DNA of 19,902 bases, taken from Bacteroidales bacterium. Its GTDB lineage: Bacteria > Bacteroidota > Bacteroidia > Bacteroidales > Bacteroidaceae. Shown in pieces: positions 6,789 to 14,462 of the stretch; position 1 is the stretch's first letter; each line of letters starts with the position of its first letter. The translations under genes were made by a program, and so were the position numbers. The stretch covers positions 1 through 19,902 of the forward strand of contig SFID01000029.1 of NCBI GenBank assembly GCA_004555425.1. The letters are read 5' to 3'. Under the pieces are notes generated by a model that had not been told where the DNA came from, did no database searches, and saw only the letters and a list, made by a program, of their open reading frames with translations.

Positions 6789-8999
6789 ATGAAATCACTT
6801 TCCCGATTCTTGCTGGCTGTGCTTGCCTTGTGCATTCCGGCCCTGCCCGTCTTTGCCGCCACTCCCGATGAGGGCAAAGACTTATGCCCTGTTGTGCCCC
6901 GTCCGCTCCAATACAAGCAGACGGGCGGCGCGCCTTTCCATCTCACTGCTAAGACTACGATTGCCGCCGACGAGGCCCTGCGCCCCCAGGCCGAATGGCT
7001 CAGCGAGGCTTTGGCTGCTCCGACGGGCTGGGATTTGGCGGTGCGCACAGGCACGAAGGGGCAGATTGTCCTCACCATCGACACCCTCGCTGCGCCCAAG
7101 CCCGAGAGTTACCAACTGCACGTTGACAGAAAGGGCGTCACGGTCAAGGCGCACGATGCCGCTGGCGCTTTCTACGCCCTGCAAACCTTGTTGCAATCCC
7201 TGCCCGCCCAGGTCCACGGCACACAGCGCTGCGCCAACGACCTCTGGCAGATTCCCGCCTTTGAGGCCTCCGATGCACCGGCCCACCCTTGGCGTGGACT
7301 GATGCTCGATGCCGCGCGCTATTATTACGACAAGGCCTTCATCAAGAAGTGCATTGACATGATGGCGATGTACAAACTCAACAAGTTCCAGTTCCATTTC
7401 ATCGACGACTGCGGCTGGCGACTGGAGAGCAAGAAGTACCCGCGCCTGACCGAGGTCGGAGCCTGGGCCGGCAGCAACGAGCAGCGTACGGGCGGCTTCT
7501 ACACACAGAACGACATCCGCGAGATAGTGGCCTATGCCTCTGTGCGCGGTGTGGAGGTGATTCCCGAGATTGAGTTTCCCGCCCATGTGCTTTCGGCCAT
7601 CGTGGCTTACCCTTGGCTGTCGTGCACAGGCGTGCAGCATCAGGTGCCCGAGCAGCATTTCATCAGCCGCGACCTCCTCTGCCCAGGCAACCCCAAGGCC
7701 ATGCAGTTCCTTCGCGACATTCTCGAGGAGACCATCGAACTCTTCCCCTCCAAGTATATCAACATAGGTGGCGACGAGGCCGTCTATACCCGTTGGGAGC
7801 AGTGCCCCAAGTGCCGCGCCCTCATGCAGCGCGAGGGCTTCACGAAGGCCTCCGAGTTGCAAGGATGGATTACCAATCAGGTGGCGCTGTGGATGCAGGA
7901 GAAGGGGCGCACCGTGATGGGCTGGGAAGAAATCGTCATGCGCGGCAAGGTGGCTACGCCCGTTGTCGCCGTGATGTGGCACGAGCCCAAGGACACGGCC
8001 GAGGTCGTCAAGGAGGGCCATCAGGCGGTCATCGCCTCGTGCTACTACAACTATTTCGATTTCCCCGAGAGCAGCACGCCTGGCGAGCCCCAACATGCCC
8101 GTTGGTGTCCGCCCATCTCGCTCTCCAAGGTCTATGCCACGCCCCTGTCCGACTATTCACCGGCTTCCTCCATCCTTGGCGTGCAAGCCTGCCTTTGGAG
8201 CGACCAGTTCATCCATGGCCGCGCCTTGCAGGAGTTGGCAGTGCTTAACGAGAACCGCTCGGAGCAGTACGTGGAATACTTTGTCTATCCGCGCCTGATT
8301 GCGCTGGCCGAGGTGGGGTGGACGCCCGCACGCCTGCGCCACTACGATGATTTTCTCCGGCGCCTCGCCCCGCAATATGCCCGCCTCGATGCCAAGGGCT
8401 GCAACTACCGCGTGCCCGAGCCTGCCATTATCAGCCTCGAGGAGAAGGGCGGACGCTTCACCTATACGCTGGCTCCCACGGTGGAGGGTGCGGACATCCG
8501 CTATACGACCGACGGTACCTATCCCACGGTGCACTCCCCGCGCTACACAGGGCCCGTCACCGTGGACCGCAAGTCGGACTTCCTGGCCATCCAGGTGGTC
8601 ACCCCCACGCACTACTCCCTGCCCCTACTCACACCGCCCGACTATTCGGCCTACAAGGCTTACGGCCAACTCACCGCCCAATGGCAACCGCTCACGGTGC
8701 AGCCGAATCTCTCGCCCTGGCGCTTTGAATGTACGGGCAAGGTGAGCGGCAATGGCCCCTACACCCTCACCTTCATTCCCCAGCGCGGCACCAACGCGCT
8801 CCACCTGGAAAGCCTGACGCTGAAGAAACGCGATGAAGTCATCGCCACAGCCACGCCCCAGCGCAACGCCGATGGCACGACCACCTACCACTTCACCGTG
8901 AGCAACTTTGAAGCAGGCACACCTTTTTATATCGAGGTACAGGCTTGCGGCGAAGGCGGCAACGACACATCGGGCCTTGTTTTCCTGCAGAAGGAATAA
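6789..8999 (+). CDS. Secreted beta-N-acetylhexosaminidase, GH20
   Basis: 736 residues from the ATG at 6789, which directly opens a signal peptide (KSLSRFLLAVLALCIPALPVFA, cleavage about 23). A GTG at 6726 would put 21 extra residues in front and is rejected. Order: GH20 N-terminal domain (about 30-165); catalytic TIM barrel starting RGLMLDAARYY (Arg169); HFIDDCGWR (203-211); PEIEFPAH; catalytic pair in INIGGDE (Asp329-Glu330); C-terminal barrel motif ACLWSDQ; then a chitobiase-type C-terminal domain (about 554-605, IRYTTDGTYPT); and a final beta-rich domain to 736. GH20 enzymes remove terminal GlcNAc or GalNAc by substrate-assisted catalysis. Two normally conserved positions differ: Cys for Gln in the usual DDQGW, and Asn for His in the usual HxGGDE. 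The catalytic Asp-Glu is intact, so it is probably active. Confidence 0.93.
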   Translation: MKSLSRFLLAVLALCIPALPVFAATPDEGKDLCPVVPRPLQYKQTGGAPFHLTAKTTIAADEALRPQAEWLSEALAAPTGWDLAVRTGTKGQIVLTIDTLAAPKPESYQLHVDRKGVTVKAHDAAGAFYALQTLLQSLPAQVHGTQRCANDLWQIPAFEASDAPAHPWRGLMLDAARYYYDKAFIKKCIDMMAMYKLNKFQFHFIDDCGWRLESKKYPRLTEVGAWAGSNEQRTGGFYTQNDIREIVAYASVRGVEVIPEIEFPAHVLSAIVAYPWLSCTGVQHQVPEQHFISRDLLCPGNPKAMQFLRDILEETIELFPSKYINIGGDEAVYTRWEQCPKCRALMQREGFTKASELQGWITNQVALWMQEKGRTVMGWEEIVMRGKVATPVVAVMWHEPKDTAEVVKEGHQAVIASCYYNYFDFPESSTPGEPQHARWCPPISLSKVYATPLSDYSPASSILGVQACLWSDQFIHGRALQELAVLNENRSEQYVEYFVYPRLIALAEVGWTPARLRHYDDFLRRLAPQYARLDAKGCNYRVPEPAIISLEEKGGRFTYTLAPTVEGADIRYTTDGTYPTVHSPRYTGPVTVDRKSDFLAIQVVTPTHYSLPLLTPPDYSAYKAYGQLTAQWQPLTVQPNLSPWRFECTGKVSGNGPYTLTFIPQRGTNALHLESLTLKKRDEVIATATPQRNADGTTTYHFTVSNFEAGTPFYIEVQACGEGGNDTSGLVFLQKE

Positions 9000-9322
9000 G
9001 GCGGCCTCTCTCCCTCTCTCGTTAAGCCCGTTTTTGAAGCCAGAGTTGCTCCCCTGAGTCGGAGATTCCCGTTTTGATGTCGGAGATTCTCAGCGACCCG
9101 CGCCCGCGGGTCGCGCGACCTGCGCCCGCGGGTCGTGTGACCTGCGCCCGCGGGTCGCGTGACCCGCGCCCGCGGGTCGCTGGCAAAGTCCCGCGAAAAA
9201 ACGGAAAAGCCAGGCTTTGAAACGACCATGCCGCTCTCTTCTATCCCACATTTCTCAAAAAAATCATATCTAGCAACCATTCCCCAATAGCCAATCAAAT
9301 ATAAACCCTAAATCCATTCATT
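9000..9322 (+). other. Intergenic gap between the two GH20 genes
   Basis: No gene is supported in this 323-bp gap. From left to right it has an 11-bp direct repeat (GTCGGAGATTC at 9058-9068 and 9079-9089, 21-bp period), the four-unit GC hairpin array at 9095-9182, and an AT-rich run leading to the next ATG at 9323. No TAnnTTTG box and no U-tract terminator were found, so I cannot say whether the second GH20 gene has its own promoter. Confidence 0.6.
9095..9182 (+). repeat. Four tandem 22-bp GC-rich palindromic units
   Basis: Units start at 9095, 9117, 9139 and 9161. Each contains GACCCGCG-CC-CGCGGGTC (8-bp arms, 2-nt centre) plus a 4-nt linker (GCGC, GTGT, GCGT, GCTG). In units 2 and 3 the left arm reads GACCTGCG; in plus-strand RNA this keeps pairing through a U-G pair, whereas in minus-strand RNA it would be a C-A mismatch. 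No unique spacers are present, so it is not a CRISPR array. Confidence 0.9.
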
Positions 9323-12300
9323 ATGAAATTTTCCAAGATTCTTCTAGCAGGTCTGCTGACCGCTAGCCCCTTGACCACTATGGCAGGGCCCGAAGACATT
9401 CTGCCCAAGCCGCAATCCTTGGCGCAGATAGATATGCAGCCCTTTGCGCTATCGCGCGAAGTACGACTGGTGGACCCGACCAACAGCACGCTGCTGCGCA
9501 GCGTCTTGACCGACTACGGCTGCACGTTGGTGGAATCTACCAGCGCACCGACCATCACGGTGAAGATTGTCAGCGAGATTCCTGGCGCTTTCCTCCACCA
9601 GGTGCCCGATATGCCCGAGGAAGCCTATCGCCTCCAAGTGGAAACCAACGCCGTGACCATCGAAGCCCTCAGCCCAACGGGTGTCATCCGCGCCACGCAG
9701 ACCCTGATGCAGTTGGCCGAAGGCACCACGCCTGCCGTTTGGGATGCTGTGACCATCACGGACTGGCCCGCCTTCAAGGTGCGCGGCTTCATGCACGACG
9801 TGGGCCGCTCGTTCATCCCCTTCGAGCAGTTGAAGCGACAGATTGACCTGCTCTCGCGTTTCAAGGTCAACGTCTTCCACTGGCACCTCACCGAGAAACT
9901 GGCGTGGCGTATGGAAATCAAACGCTATCCCCAGTTGACGGCCAGCGAAAACATGATTCGCTATGCTGGCGACTACTACACGCAGGACCAGTGCCGCGAA
10001 CTGGATGCCTATGCCGCTGAGCGTGGTGTCACGATTATCCCCGAAATCGACATGCCTGGCCACAGCGACGTGTTCACCAAGGCCATGGGCTTCAATATGC
10101 AAAGCGATCAAGGCGTGGCTGCGCTGAAGAATATCCTTGACGAGGTGGTGGATGTCTTCCCCAACGCGCCCTACATCCACATCGGTGGCGACGAGGTGCA
10201 AATCACCTATCCCAACTTCCTCAAGACGATGGCCAACTACGTGCGCGGCAAAGGCAAGAAAGTGGTCGTATGGAACCGCCTCGTAGCCGGCGCACCCACT
10301 GCCGAGCAGTGCGACATGACGCAAATGTGGGCCACGGCCGGACGCGCTGTCAACGGTCTGCCCAACATTGACTGCCGCTACAACTATACGAACCACTTTG
10401 ACGTGTATGCCGACCTCGTGGGTATCTACAAGAGCAATATCTATTACGAGCAGCGCGGCACAAACACGGTGGCGGGCACCATCTCGGCCGCCTGGAACGA
10501 CACGAAGACCAATTCCTGGGAGGACATCGTGCGCCAGAATAACATGTACGCCAATGTGCTGGCCTCGGCAGAGCGTGCCTGGCGCGGTGGTGGCAAGCAG
10601 TACATCGAAACAGGCGGAACAACCCTCCCCAATGCGGGCGAGGAGTTTGAGGAGTTTGCCGACTTCGAGCGCCGCTTCCTCTTCCACAAGGCCCATTGCC
10701 TGAGCGACCAGCCCATCTCCTACGTGAAGCAGACCAACGTGCGCTGGCGCATCTCCGACCCCTTCCCCAACGGCGGCAACGCTGCGATGCAGTTCCCGCC
10801 CGAACAGACGGACGAGGGCGACGGCGTCCTGCCCACCACCTTCACCTACAACGGACAGACCTACGGTTCGCGCACGGCAACGGGTGCGGGCATCTATCTG
10901 CGCCACATCTGGCACCCCACGATTCCTTCGTGGTACACCAATCCCGCCTATTCGCAGACCGCCTACGCCTGGACCTACGTGTATTCGCCCAAGGCGCAGA
11001 CCGTGGGTGCACAGGTGGAGTTCTACACCTACAGCCGCTCGGGCAATGAGCGCGCACCGCAGGCCGGACAGTGGGACCGCCGCGGCAGCAAACTCTGGGT
11101 GAACGGCACGGAAATCGCCGCTCCTACGTGGGATCAGCCCGATGCCTCCATTCCGCAGGACAACGCGACGCAGGGACTGAAGAACGAAAACCTCACCGCA
11201 CGCCCCGTTGTGCAGATTCAGTTGCGCGAGGGATGGAACAAGGTGCTTATGCGCCTGCCCCACGCCGCCGCCTCGGGCACGGGTCGCGACAAGTGGCAAT
11301 TCACCTTCGTGCTGACCGACCCCACAGGCCGCGATGCCCTCGAGGGAATCATCTATTCGCCCTCCAAGTCGATGGATGCCGATGCCGAACAGCTCAGCGA
11401 ACTCTTGGACGAGGTGGAATCCTACATCCGCAGGAATTTCTCGGCCACCGAAGTGGGCTACTATCCCGCCTCCATCTCCGTCTCCACCGAAAACCTTTGC
11501 CAGCAAATCCGCACCGCCCTGACCGAAAACCCTACGGCCGCGGAGCGCGCACAGATGTACACCCAGTTGAGCGATGCCTACACCAAGATGCAAAGCAAAG
11601 CAGCCACGCAGGGTATCAACCAGCCCCGCACCTCGGACGGCACGAATAATGTCTGGTACACCCTGAGCACGCCCCTGCGCGACGGCCGCTATATCACGGC
11701 TAAGGGTGCGGGCCAAACCATCATCGGCGAATCCTATACGAGTGCTACGGCCGTGCCCGACGCTGGCCACTGGTGCTTCGTTCGGCGCACGGACGGCAAC
11801 TACGACATCAAGGACGCGAAGTATGGCACGTACATCTCGCCCGCCTCTTCCAACAACACGGGACTGAAGACCGTGGCCACCGCTCCTAGTGCTGGATGGA
11901 AGGTGCAAGCCGCCGATGAGCCTGGCTACGTCATCGTCACCTCGGGCACCGCACAGTTTAACCAAACGAAGTCTTCACAGAATTACCAACTCTACAACTG
12001 GGGCAACGGCACGAACACCACGGACACGGGTTGCAAGTTTCTTGTCAAGAAGGTGAGCGGCAGCGAACTCCAGGAACTGACGGCCCTGCTCGATGAGGTG
12101 GAAACGTACATTGAGCAAAATTTCTCGGACACGGAGGTTGGCTTTTTTCCCGCCTCCCTCACGGCTTCCCTCCAATCCCTTGCCGAAGAAATGCGCGGCA
12201 CGCTCAGCCAAAGCCTGAGCAATACGGAACGACAGGCACAACTGACGCAACTCACCGAAGCCTATCTCCTCCTGCAAAGCCTAGCCGCCGAGCAGGGCAT

Positions 12301-12883
12301 CAACCAGCCGATTGCCTCAACCGCAACGGGCAATGCCTGGTATGTGCTGAAAACGCCGCTGCGCGACAACCGCATCGTGACGGCAAAAGGGGCTGGACAG
12401 GTGATTTACGGCGAATCCTATACCACCTCCATTCCCGAAGCAGCACAATGGCGCTTCCTGCCGCGCACCGACGGGACGTTTGACATTCAGGATGCGCAGT
12501 ACAAGACGTACATCTCGCCCACGAGCGACAACAATACGGCCCTGACCGCCGTCACCGCTGCCCCTACGAACGGCTGGAGCATTCTGCCAGCCAACGAAAT
12601 CGGTTACGTCATCATCACTTCGGGCACGGTGCAGTTCAACCAAACGAATGCGGGCCTCGGCTACAAACTCTACAACTGGGGAAACGGCACGAACATCACC
12701 GACACGGGCTGTAAGTATCGCATTCTCCTCGACCATCAGGACGGCACCTCGGTGGGCATCGCCACGCCCCTGCGTCCTGCCGCCGCTTCTCCCCGCTATG
12801 ACCTGAGCGGCCGCCGCATCACGACGCCGCAGAACGGCCAGGTGTTCATTCAGAACGGCCAAAAATATATCTGGGGCAAATAA
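9323..12883 (+). CDS. Large secreted GH20-family protein with duplicated lectin-like tail
   Basis: 1186 residues, much longer than a usual GH20 enzyme. Signal peptide about 1-21 (KFSKILLAGLLTASPLTTMA). A GH20 N-terminal domain (about 25-150) leads to the catalytic barrel: RGFMHDVGRSF, HWHLTEKLAWR (186-196), PEIDMPGH, HIGGDE (286-291; catalytic Asp290-Glu291), SAAWND. The usual TDDQGWR reads TEKLAWR here, so substrate preference may differ. Residues about 440-685 form a beta-rich, possibly carbohydrate-binding region. Residues about 688-1143 are two copies of a 228-residue module: a helical part (LLDEVE-YI) and a ricin-like part (WY-L-TPLRD, TAKGAGQ, LYNWGNGT). The end (YDLSGRR...GQVFIQNGQKY) resembles short C-terminal motifs of secreted Prevotella proteins; whether it is a sorting signal is inference. 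It would act on, and probably bind, N-acetylhexosamine glycans outside the cytoplasm. Confidence 0.9.
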   Translation: MKFSKILLAGLLTASPLTTMAGPEDILPKPQSLAQIDMQPFALSREVRLVDPTNSTLLRSVLTDYGCTLVESTSAPTITVKIVSEIPGAFLHQVPDMPEEAYRLQVETNAVTIEALSPTGVIRATQTLMQLAEGTTPAVWDAVTITDWPAFKVRGFMHDVGRSFIPFEQLKRQIDLLSRFKVNVFHWHLTEKLAWRMEIKRYPQLTASENMIRYAGDYYTQDQCRELDAYAAERGVTIIPEIDMPGHSDVFTKAMGFNMQSDQGVAALKNILDEVVDVFPNAPYIHIGGDEVQITYPNFLKTMANYVRGKGKKVVVWNRLVAGAPTAEQCDMTQMWATAGRAVNGLPNIDCRYNYTNHFDVYADLVGIYKSNIYYEQRGTNTVAGTISAAWNDTKTNSWEDIVRQNNMYANVLASAERAWRGGGKQYIETGGTTLPNAGEEFEEFADFERRFLFHKAHCLSDQPISYVKQTNVRWRISDPFPNGGNAAMQFPPEQTDEGDGVLPTTFTYNGQTYGSRTATGAGIYLRHIWHPTIPSWYTNPAYSQTAYAWTYVYSPKAQTVGAQVEFYTYSRSGNERAPQAGQWDRRGSKLWVNGTEIAAPTWDQPDASIPQDNATQGLKNENLTARPVVQIQLREGWNKVLMRLPHAAASGTGRDKWQFTFVLTDPTGRDALEGIIYSPSKSMDADAEQLSELLDEVESYIRRNFSATEVGYYPASISVSTENLCQQIRTALTENPTAAERAQMYTQLSDAYTKMQSKAATQGINQPRTSDGTNNVWYTLSTPLRDGRYITAKGAGQTIIGESYTSATAVPDAGHWCFVRRTDGNYDIKDAKYGTYISPASSNNTGLKTVATAPSAGWKVQAADEPGYVIVTSGTAQFNQTKSSQNYQLYNWGNGTNTTDTGCKFLVKKVSGSELQELTALLDEVETYIEQNFSDTEVGFFPASLTASLQSLAEEMRGTLSQSLSNTERQAQLTQLTEAYLLLQSLAAEQGINQPIASTATGNAWYVLKTPLRDNRIVTAKGAGQVIYGESYTTSIPEAAQWRFLPRTDGTFDIQDAQYKTYISPTSDNNTALTAVTAAPTNGWSILPANEIGYVIITSGTVQFNQTNAGLGYKLYNWGNGTNITDTGCKYRILLDHQDGTSVGIATPLRPAAASPRYDLSGRRITTPQNGQVFIQNGQKYIWGK
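11384..12751 (+). repeat. Duplicated 684-bp module within the second GH20 gene
   Basis: Two in-frame copies of a 228-codon module (about 11384-12067 and 12068-12751). Matching anchors are LLDEVE at residues 694-699 and 922-927, and WY at 778-779 and 1006-1007, both exactly 228 residues apart. Boundaries are approximate. The copies have diverged, for example YITAKGAGQTIIGESYT against IVTAKGAGQVIYGESYT, so the duplication is old. Confidence 0.85.
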
Positions 12884-12910
12884 ACATTCGCGTTTGAAGA
12901 CATAAAATAT

Positions 12911-12954
12911 CGGCAGCGTGCTACGAAATGCGTAGTCACGCTGCCGAATCTTTT
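12911..12954. terminator. Hairpin terminator between convergent genes
   Basis: CGGCAGCGTG (12911-12920) pairs with CACGCTGCCG (12937-12946), and inside it CTACG pairs with CGTAG around a 5-nt loop; one T is bulged. On the plus strand it is followed by AATCTTTT, on the minus strand by ATATTTTA. It lies between the end of the GH20 gene (12883) and the end of folC (12979) and probably serves both. Confidence 0.8.
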
Positions 12955-12978
12955 ACTCCATATATATAAGGTGTAGGA

Positions 12979-14280
12979 TTATGTGTCTTCGCTGAGATAG
13001 TCAGCGACCACAAAGCAACTGCCGCCCACAAATATCATGTCGTCTCTGCCAGCCGCTGCCAGTGCCGCCGCCTTGGCAGCACCGACTGTGGGATAGGTTT
13101 CGCCGTGCAGGCTATGCTGTGCAGCCATCGCCGACAGGCGTTCGGCAGGCATAGCTCGCTTGACGCTGGCCTGCGTGAAATAGTAGCGCGCCTTTTGTGG
13201 GAGTTTCTGCAACACGGCGTCAATATCCTTGTCCTCGGCCATTCCGAAGAGGATGTGTAGGGTGGGGTAGTGGGCCGCAGCGCGCTGAAGTTGTTCGCCG
13301 AGATAGGCCCAGCCGCCAGCATTGTGGCCCGCATCGCAGATTATCGTGGGATGCGCGCCCACTTGTTCCCAGCGGCCGCGCAGATGTGTCAGTTCGCTGA
13401 CGCGCAGAAAGGCTTCGGGAAATGCCGCGCGCAGATGCTCGGCGCGTTCGGGCAACAAGCGGATGAGTTTGTCCATTGCGTGGAGCAGCGTGTTTGTGTT
13501 GTGAATTTGGCAATCGCCTGTCAATGTGGCAGAGAATGTGCCAAAGTGGCGCGTGGTGTATTGTCGTAGTCCATTCTCCAGCATTTCGCTCGCGATAATC
13601 TCGGGCGCATCTTGCGCAAACGTTATTGGCGCTCCCACCTCCTGTGCCCGTGCCGCAAAGACGGGCCGCGTTTCGGGCAGGGCCTCGCCAATGATGACGG
13701 GAACGCCCGCCTTGATAATGCCCGCCTTTTCGCTAGCCACGGCTGCCAAGGTGTCGCCAAGGAACTGCGTATGGTCAAGGCTGATATTCGTAATCACACT
13801 CAGCAGGGGCGTGATGATGTTTGTGCAATCCAGCCTTCCGCCCAAGCCAACTTCAACGACGGCAATGTCCACCTGCTCCTGCGCAAAATAATGGAAGGCC
13901 AGCGCAGTAGTTAGTTCAAAGAAAGAGGGATGAAGCGGCTCAAAGAAGGCACGCTCCTGCTCCACGAAATCCACGACAAATTCTTTGGGCATCATTTCGC
14001 CGTTCACGCGGATACGTTCGCGGAAGTCCGTCAAATGGGGCGAAGTATAAAGGCCGACCTTGTAGCCAGCCAGCATCAGCCAAGCCGCCAGCGTATGTGC
14101 GCACGAACCTTTGCCGTTGGTGCCAGCCACATGGATAGTGGCGAAGCGGCGGTGCGGATGGCCGAAGTGTGCATCCAGCGTTTCGGTCACCTGAAGCCCG
14201 GGTTTATAGGCCGCCGCTCCCGTTTGCTGAAACAGGGGCGCACTATTATATAAGTATTGTACGGTTTCTGAATAGGTCAT
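12979..14280 (-). CDS. folC: Dihydrofolate / folylpolyglutamate synthase FolC
   Basis: 433 residues from the ATG at 14280. FolC adds glutamate to dihydropteroate and to reduced folates using ATP in the cytoplasm. Visible motifs: P-loop GTNGKGS (53-59), YTSPHL (79-83 region), EVGLGGRLDCTN (143-154), NISLDH (165-170), KAGIIK (185-190), and DAGHNAGG in the Mur-ligase-type C-terminal domain, where many relatives have DGAHNP. The frame stays open to a possible start at 14361, but that extension would run through the hairpin at 14303-14382 and lies ahead of the normal N-terminus (TYSETVQYLY), so 14280 is preferred. It is the last gene of the minus-strand block, 182 bp after dnaJ, and converges on the GH20 gene. 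Confidence 0.95.
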   Translation of the reverse strand: MTYSETVQYLYNSAPLFQQTGAAAYKPGLQVTETLDAHFGHPHRRFATIHVAGTNGKGSCAHTLAAWLMLAGYKVGLYTSPHLTDFRERIRVNGEMMPKEFVVDFVEQERAFFEPLHPSFFELTTALAFHYFAQEQVDIAVVEVGLGGRLDCTNIITPLLSVITNISLDHTQFLGDTLAAVASEKAGIIKAGVPVIIGEALPETRPVFAARAQEVGAPITFAQDAPEIIASEMLENGLRQYTTRHFGTFSATLTGDCQIHNTNTLLHAMDKLIRLLPERAEHLRAAFPEAFLRVSELTHLRGRWEQVGAHPTIICDAGHNAGGWAYLGEQLQRAAAHYPTLHILFGMAEDKDIDAVLQKLPQKARYYFTQASVKRAMPAERLSAMAAQHSLHGETYPTVGAAKAAALAAAGRDDMIFVGGSCFVVADYLSEDT

Positions 14281-14302
14281 AACGTAAGGGGGTATAGGCA
14301 AA

Positions 14303-14382
14303 CGAAAAAGGCATTTGGTCCTGCGGATGTGCGGAAGAGCGAGAACGCGCTTCGGGAGCACAGATACAAGACCAAATGCCTT
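14303..14382 (-). terminator. Long hairpin with U-tract between dnaJ and folC
   Basis: Arms AAGGCATTTGGTC (14308-14320) and GACCAAATGCCTT (14370-14382) are perfectly complementary over 13 bp. The 49-nt interior can itself pair (TGTGC with GCACA, AGCG with CGCT). On the minus strand the structure is followed by TTTTTCGTTT, while the plus strand lacks a T-run. It therefore ends the grpE-dnaJ transcript or acts as an attenuator ahead of folC, whose ATG is only 23 nt further on. A short stable RNA of about 75 nt is another possibility. Confidence 0.6.
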
Positions 14383-14462
14383 AGTTATGTTTATGCAATC
14401 AGCATATAAATTACGCTACTTTGACAATCAAGCCGCAGGCGGCGTTGAAATAAACCTTCAAT

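Noticed and set aside
9095..9182. CRISPR array
   Set aside because: Units are contiguous with 4-nt linkers and no unique spacers, and no cas gene is present.
9449..11965. 838-codon open frame antisense to the second GH20 gene
   Set aside because: It has no domain or signal and follows from the strong third-position C/G bias of the sense gene; similar antisense frames lie opposite uvrD, the receptor and the ABC-F gene.
4340..12883. Polysaccharide utilisation locus
   Set aside because: A TonB-dependent receptor and two GH20 genes are present, but there is no SusD-like gene, no hybrid sensor or anti-sigma regulator, and the receptor sits behind uvrD.
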